Translations under genes and position numbers: made by a program
Assembly (NCBI RefSeq): GCF_963583255.1
Contig: NC_084804.1
Coordinates: 16,434,723 to 16,498,722 of the forward strand
DNA: 64,000 bases
Direction of reading: 5' to 3'
Origin: Pyrus communis
Lineage: Eukaryota > Streptophyta > Magnoliopsida > Rosales > Rosaceae
Notes under the pieces: generated by a model
Databases searched by the model: none
Told to the model about the DNA's origin: nothing
What the model saw: only the letters and a program-made list of their open reading frames with translations
In this document: one piece after another, positions 58,401 to 64,000 of the stretch
How positions within the stretch are numbered: position 1 is the first letter of the stretch
Layout of the letters: every line of letters starts with the position of its first letter

Positions 58401-61079
58401 GTCTCACGCACAATTTTGTTTAATTATGTCCCTTATTTACATTTAATTTATTTAATTTTTTTGTTATAATAATAAAGAATGTGTGAGAAGCTAATAAGAG
58501 AGTGAAAATTACTTGTATAAATGATATTGTTGATTTGTTACTGGAATAGTGCCATTTGAGGACAGTACTTTAGTCTAAAGTGGGATCTCCAATTGCACTG
58601 TTCAAGTGAAAATCATATCGGAACAGACAAAGGTACTCAAACTCAAGTGTCCCCACATGCTGACATCCAACAAACCAATCAAAACAAAAGACGCGTAAAG
58701 GGTCTCGAGTTTTGCAAAATACATCACAATGAATATGCTTTACCCAAATGAAGGAATAGACTTACCAGCATAGGAAACTCATGCCTCCTCTCTACGAAGC
58801 TTTGCTGGCTCCCTGTGTTTTCTCACCTGCAATTTAGACCCAAAGCGCAGAGGTGTGAGTGTTTCTCTGGACATATTTTATCAAACAGGTGATAGGCATT
58901 GAACAAAAGATACATATGAAGGCAAATGTTGTTTGTAAACTTAAATGGAACGCGTAAAATTACACTCTAACATGGTTTGGCAATTTCATTTCATTAAGTG
59001 ATTTCAAATTCAGTAATCAGAACATAAAAGAAGAAATACGAAAAATTACAATTAGAAGTCACATCAGTTAAAGAGTTGAAAAATAAGCAAGCTTGCTTAG
59101 GGAACTATATTTACACCTACAGAATAATAAATACAGCAATCTAATACTGATGAAATACTTGAAAAAGGCAAAATTTGTTTTCATTTCTTACTGATATTAA
59201 AAAACTAAATATAAAAATATATCCGCTTTGAACCCAAAAATTCGAAACGAAGGAAAGTACCAAAACTATGAAAATTTTAACCCTTAGAGTTCACTTTTGT
59301 TATAAAAACTGAAAGGAAAAAAAAAAAAAAAAAAAAAAAAAAACCATTAGTTCTATAAAAAAAAAATGTAATACTAGTATACCACCCAAAACCATAAAAG
59401 TGCAGAAAACAGCATTCTCCATATACACGAAAAATGAAGAATTGATTGATTCCCACGTATTCAACTTTCATAATACACAAAAATTACAAATTTGGTTCCA
59501 CAAAATCCCAAAAGGGATAAGCGAAAAGAGAAACTTAAATGTGAAGGATGAGGGTCTGCAGCCTTGATTTTCATATCCACAAATGCAAAAATTTAAAACG
59601 TTTTTCTGAAAACATTACGAAAGATATTTTAAGACTTGGTCTTTGGCTTGTGAAGTACCTAAAATTACAATTTGTTTTATAACATTCATTAGAGAAAAAG
59701 CCTCCTTTAATCCAATCATAATTACACATTGCAAGAATTTGATTCATATCATTAATAACCCAATCATGATTCATCGTATCCCAACATAAAATCAAATGAA
59801 ATTCTACTATAATAACATTAACAACAGTTAACTTTTAAATCTACAAACACATTTTCTAGTATCACGTCCCATGTTTCTTAATCATTGCAAATTTGCAACT
59901 ACCAAAATCCAGAGGAGAGCTACTTGCAAAAAGTCATTGAAGTTGGATCCAAGGCGACGTACGTAAAAATTATTCATCCAAGTATATAAAGTCAACAATG
60001 CAGAATGTAGTTTAAATTGTAAGCTAACTACGTCACAATCGGATGAGCCATGTTTATCACCAATATTAGGTGACCATTATTTTATGGGATGAATGTTGGG
60101 TTGTTGCTCCTAACTCCTACCATTTTGGTCCTACTAGAGCGTCAGACAATTACCATTGAAGTTCAAGAATCACATTCTTATCCGAAGTGTACACTCACCA
60201 TGAATTTGACGAGTGTACACTTCCGATTGTGACCATTAACAATTGAATTCAGAGTTTAGGGAATACAGATTGTGAATGTACTAAAAATTATTAGGTGACC
60301 ATTATTCATCCGATTGTGAATGGAAAAACCATTCAAGTATAATATCATTCATCCAAGTATATCATTCAAGTTGAATTCAGGGTTTATCACCACTATTAGG
60401 TGACCATTATTCATCCGATTGTGAATGGAAAAAATCGACATTTACAATCCAAAATATAAGGTCTTGGTTATCACCAATAGTAGGGTTTGAATCGTATAAA
60501 ATATAAGGTGTTTATTCGAGCTTTTCTTGATGAGAATTCTAATCAAGGTCTTGGTTCTCTTAAGGGTCAAAGTGTATCCAATTTCTAGGAGCATTAGAGA
60601 CGTTCGATCATAGCCAACATTTCACCCCGTCGTGGAGCCTTGTGCTCTAATCACATGAGAAGCGCTTATCTACTTAAGCATTATATATATAAATTGATAT
60701 ATATTAACTATGCACAAATGTAATATATAAATTGAGATATATTAACTACACATTTTTCTTATTTATTTCACAAGTCTTAATTAAGAATATGAACCTATCA
60801 TATAAATTAAGATAAAAAAATCCGCTAAGCCACTCGTAATTACCACTCAATATTATAGGTTGAGTTCACAATTTTAATTATCTTGGAAACAAATATGTAT
60901 TTTTGAAAAAATTTGTCCAAACACATTTCCATTTCGTTTTCATGCTACATCCAATTGAGCGCAAGAAAAAAAAAATTATTATGGGAAAAATTTAAACAAT
61001 CATATAGTAGTTATGCATATAAAAGGCCTTTCGTTGGGATTAAATTTGAGTTTTAGACAATGGGCTCGACAATTGGGCA
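58401..61079. other. AT-rich intergenic DNA
   Basis: No coding sequence supported. An A33-like tract lies at about 59312-59343. TTAGGTGACCATTATTCATC followed by CGATTGTGAATGGAAAAA occurs twice (about 60290 and 60395), inside a patchwork of TTCATCCAAGTATA repeats between 59960 and 60430. Confidence 0.4.
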
Positions 61080-61087
61080 TCCGTAAG

Positions 61088-64000
61088 CAGTGGCGGAGCC
61101 AATGTGGGGGCATTGGGCTCCCTTAACCCCAATAGATTTATAAGTTATCCCTTTAAAAAAATATTTGACCCCTTTAATAAACTTTCAATTTTCCAGTCCT
61201 GCCCTCTTTTATCAGAAAAGTGACTTTTCCCATGCTATCAGAAAAGTGACTTTTCCCAAAATCCATTTCTCACGCTATCAGAAAAGTGACTTTTCCCATA
61301 ACCCAGTCCACACCAGAACCCAGCGATCTCTCTTGTTCTCCAGGTGCGTTCTTCCGGCCCAGCGATCTCTCTTGTTCTCCAGGTTGCATTCTTCCAGCTC
61401 GGCGTCCTTCCTCTAGTAAGTTTCTCTAATCTGATATTTATTTGTTTGAGTTTTTAAATTTGGAGAAGGGAGAATCTAAGTGAAAGAGGGGTGGGAAATT
61501 TGAAACCATCATAAGAAAAATTGAATCAATTCACTCATGTTAATTAATTCCTGTATTGTAATTCTAAACCAAAATGAATGATAACAATATAAGATTTTAA
61601 CATACGATGATGAAGTTGTAGCAGGAAAAAGATAAGGCAATCAAATGGAAAATAAAGGAATAAGACAAATTCAATCACATGTAAAATGAAATCTGAATTG
61701 GATAATAGAATGGATTGGGGAAGGAAGAGGTTTAGGTATTAGACTTAATATATTTCATAAACAACTAAAAACACTAACCTGAAAGAATCCATAAATTATG
61801 CTCAATTGATATAGTACTTGAAGTCAACATGGCATGTAGAAAACTGATTATGCAGAGTGATGATGCAAACTGATTCTGCAGAGTGATGCTGCAAACTGAT
61901 GCTGCAGATTGATACTGCAAACTGATTCTATAGATTAATTGTGGGGTTTATCTTAAGGTTTGTGGGGTTTGTATTGGTCTGTGATTATGAACTATGCTTC
62001 TGTTAATTTGATCAAATTTATATTATGTTGTTGACTCTTTTTGGTATTATTTAAAACAATTATGGAGAGGTATTTAAGAGAAAATCAACCGAAGATAACC
62101 TCTCACCCTCTACAACGGATATTCCTGAAAGTTCAAATGAAAATAACATAGAGAGTATACTGGCAAATCTTCTAGGAGATCCTGGGCTTCAACTCCGGAT
62201 ATTATAATATGATCCAAATATTAGAGATCAAGTTCGAAGAGCTTATTTACAAAGGGAATTGGTTCAACCTCGAACCCATCAAGTTCCATATACGTCATTT
62301 GCAGGAGTACAACGCCGTTTCAATCCGAAATGGTTTGATGACTTTTCTACTTGGTTGGAGTATAGCATAACCAAAAATGCTGTTTTTTGTCAAAGTTGTT
62401 ATCTCTTCAAGCTAGAGATTCCGGAGCAAGCAGGTAATGACAATTTTACTAGCAAAGGGTTTCATAATTGGAAGAAAAAATGTCAACTTCGAGTTCATGT
62501 TAGAGGTCCTAATAGTGCTCACAACCAAGCTTTACTTCATTGTGAAGCTTTAATGAATCAGAATCAACGTATTAAAACAATTGTCCACAAGCAGTCGGAT
62601 CAAGCACGTATTGATTATCGCACTCGTTTGAATGCATCACTTGATTGCATTCGCTTTTTATTGCGACAAGGTCTTGCTTTTCGCAGTCATGATGAAAGTG
62701 AAGATTCAAGAAATAAGGGTAATTTTCTTGCAGATCATAATGAGGGTATTAAAGATGTGGTGTTTAAAAATGCTCCTCAAAATCTCAAGTTAACATCACC
62801 TGAAATTCAAAAAGATCTTGTGTATGCAGTAGCATGTGAAACCACCAATGCTATCATGTTTGATATTGGTGATGATGCTTTCTTTTCTGTTTTGGTTGAT
62901 GAATCGCGTGATATATCAATCAAGGAGCAAAGGCAGTTGTACTTCGCTATGTGAATACCAACGGACAAGTAGTTGAAAGATTTGTGGACATAAAGCATGT
63001 TCCTAATACCACTGCTTTTTCACTTAAAGAGGCAATTGATTAGTTTTTCTTTATAAATGGATTAAGCATATCTAGATTGCGTGGACAAGGTTATGATGGG
63101 GCTATCAATATGCAAGGTGAGTTTAATGGCCTTAAGAAACTTATTTTGAAAGAAAATGAAAGTGCATTTTATATTCATTGCTTTGCACATCAACTTCAAC
63201 ATGCTCTTGTAGTCGTGGCAAAAAATCATATTCAAATTGGCTCTTTTTTCTGCTTGGTTAATAATGTTGTTACTATTGTCGGAGCATCATGTAAATGTCA
63301 AGACATGGTTAGAGAAAGACAACAAGCCAAAGTTATGGAAGCTATTCAAAATTATGAGCTTCCAAGTGGGCAAGGCTTGAACCAAGAAACTAGTCTTAAA
63401 CATGCAAGTGATATACATTGGGGCTCACACTATGGTACCTTGGTAAGCTTGAATAATATGTTCTCTTCTGTAATTGAGGTGCTTGAGATGATTGTAGATG
63501 ATGGTGTAAGTCTTCATCAAAGAGGTGAAGCGGATATTTTGTTGAATCTTTTGCAATCTTTTGATTTTGTCTCTAGTCTTTTTCTGATGAAAGAAATATT
63601 GGGAATCACAAATGTATTGTCACATGCATTGCAAAAGAAAGATCTCGATATAGTGAGTGCTATGGCTTTAGTCAAAGCATGTAAGCAACAACTACAAGCA
63701 ATGAGGGATAATGGATGGGATGCTTGGCTTGATAAAGTTTCTTCTTTTTGTGGCAAGCATGGTATTGATATTCCTGATATGAATGATATCTTTGTAGCTC
63801 GAGGGAGGTCACGGCGTAGAGTTGAAAATTTGAAAAACCTTCATCACTACCATGTTGATCTCTTTATTGATGTTATTGATAAGCAACTTCAAGAGTTGAA
63901 CAGTCGTTTTAATGAGACAAGTACAGAGTTGCTTCTTTGTGTAGCATGCTTAAGCCCAGATGACTCATTCTCAGCTTTTGACATTGAAAAGTTAGTTCGA
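61088..64000 (+). mobile_element. hAT transposon (ZMYM1-like transposase), 5' part; continues past window
   Basis: Starts CAGTGGCGGAGCCA at 61088. The preceding TCCGTAAG (61080-61087) would be the left 8-bp target duplication; the right end is outside the window. The first kilobase is non-coding and includes GTGACTTTTCCCA repeats (61210-61300) and CTGATTCTGCAGAGTGATG repeats (61850-61915), possibly transposase-binding sites. Its terminus is shared with the 678-bp element at 19023-19700. Confidence 0.75.
62062..64000 (+). pseudogene. hAT transposase with TTF-type zinc finger and DUF4371 (ZMYM1-like), broken
   Basis: A start at 62062 (MERY) quickly needs a +1 shift to read KRKSTEDNLSPSTTDIPESS. 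TAA at 62205-62207 interrupts before YDPNIRDQVRRAYL. The zinc-finger region is clear at 62259-62560 (FNPKWFDDFSTWLEYSITK, then AVFCQSCYLFK, then FTSKGFHNWKK), followed by the catalytic-core start VLVDESRDISIKEQRQL. A small deletion shifts frame at about 62939. TAG at 63041-63043 follows. From 63044 the frame is open for 319 codons to the window edge (RLRGQGYDGAINMQGEFNGL, then FYIHCFAHQLQHALV, then IHWGSHYGTL). At least two frameshifts and two nonsense codons make it inactive, though lightly damaged. Confidence 0.88.

Overview
The window is nuclear DNA of a flowering plant. The evidence is spliced genes with GT-AG introns, AT-rich intergenic DNA, and nested plant transposons of the hAT, PIF/Harbinger, CACTA, Copia and LINE types. 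The repeat style and the O-methyltransferase family look like Rosaceae, possibly the apple/pear tribe. That is an inference from memory, not something the sequence proves.

Left third (1-15 kb) is conserved gene space. It holds the 3' end of a RopGEF gene (+), an F-box/DUF295 gene (-), and a complete ten-exon homologue of the RNA polymerase II-associated regulator MINIYO/RPAP1 (+, 6851-13780, 1541 aa). Small MITEs lie between these genes, and a decayed CACTA transposase fragment lies downstream.

Middle (about 18.5-54.6 kb) is a tandem array of class II plant O-methyltransferase (OMT) genes, all on +. Three copies have open frames (19758-21110, 22695-24002, 53194-54439). Each has a 768-nt first exon and one phase-0 intron just before the catalytic histidine. 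At least three relic units lie between copies 2 and 3: one at about 29.2-29.6 kb with both exons missing, one with exon 2 at 48635-49170, and one with exon 2 at 52151-52279. The array has been inflated by insertions whose ends can often be read. These are a 4.4-kb Copia fragment, a 7.07-kb PIF/Harbinger element that itself carries a second Harbinger derivative and a 2.03-kb solo LTR, and an 8.9-kb CACTA element holding an LTR-like insertion and a ~345-bp satellite. Because the array is repetitive, other units preserve the empty target sites, which confirms the Copia, Harbinger and hAT insertions from within the window. A 678-bp non-autonomous hAT element with a perfect 8-bp target duplication sits directly upstream of the TATA box of OMT copy 1.

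Right end (54.6-64 kb) holds a truncated LRR receptor-kinase ectodomain with nonsense codons (-), a Harbinger MITE loaded with a CCN microsatellite, AT-rich intergenic DNA, and the 5' part of a larger hAT element. That element's ZMYM1-like transposase is broken, and its terminus matches the small element in the OMT promoter.

I saw no tRNA, rRNA, CRISPR or prokaryote-type feature. I do not claim a wholly new biological system. The strongest novelty is the transposon-remodelled OMT array, especially the promoter insertion in copy 1 and the active-site changes in copy 2.
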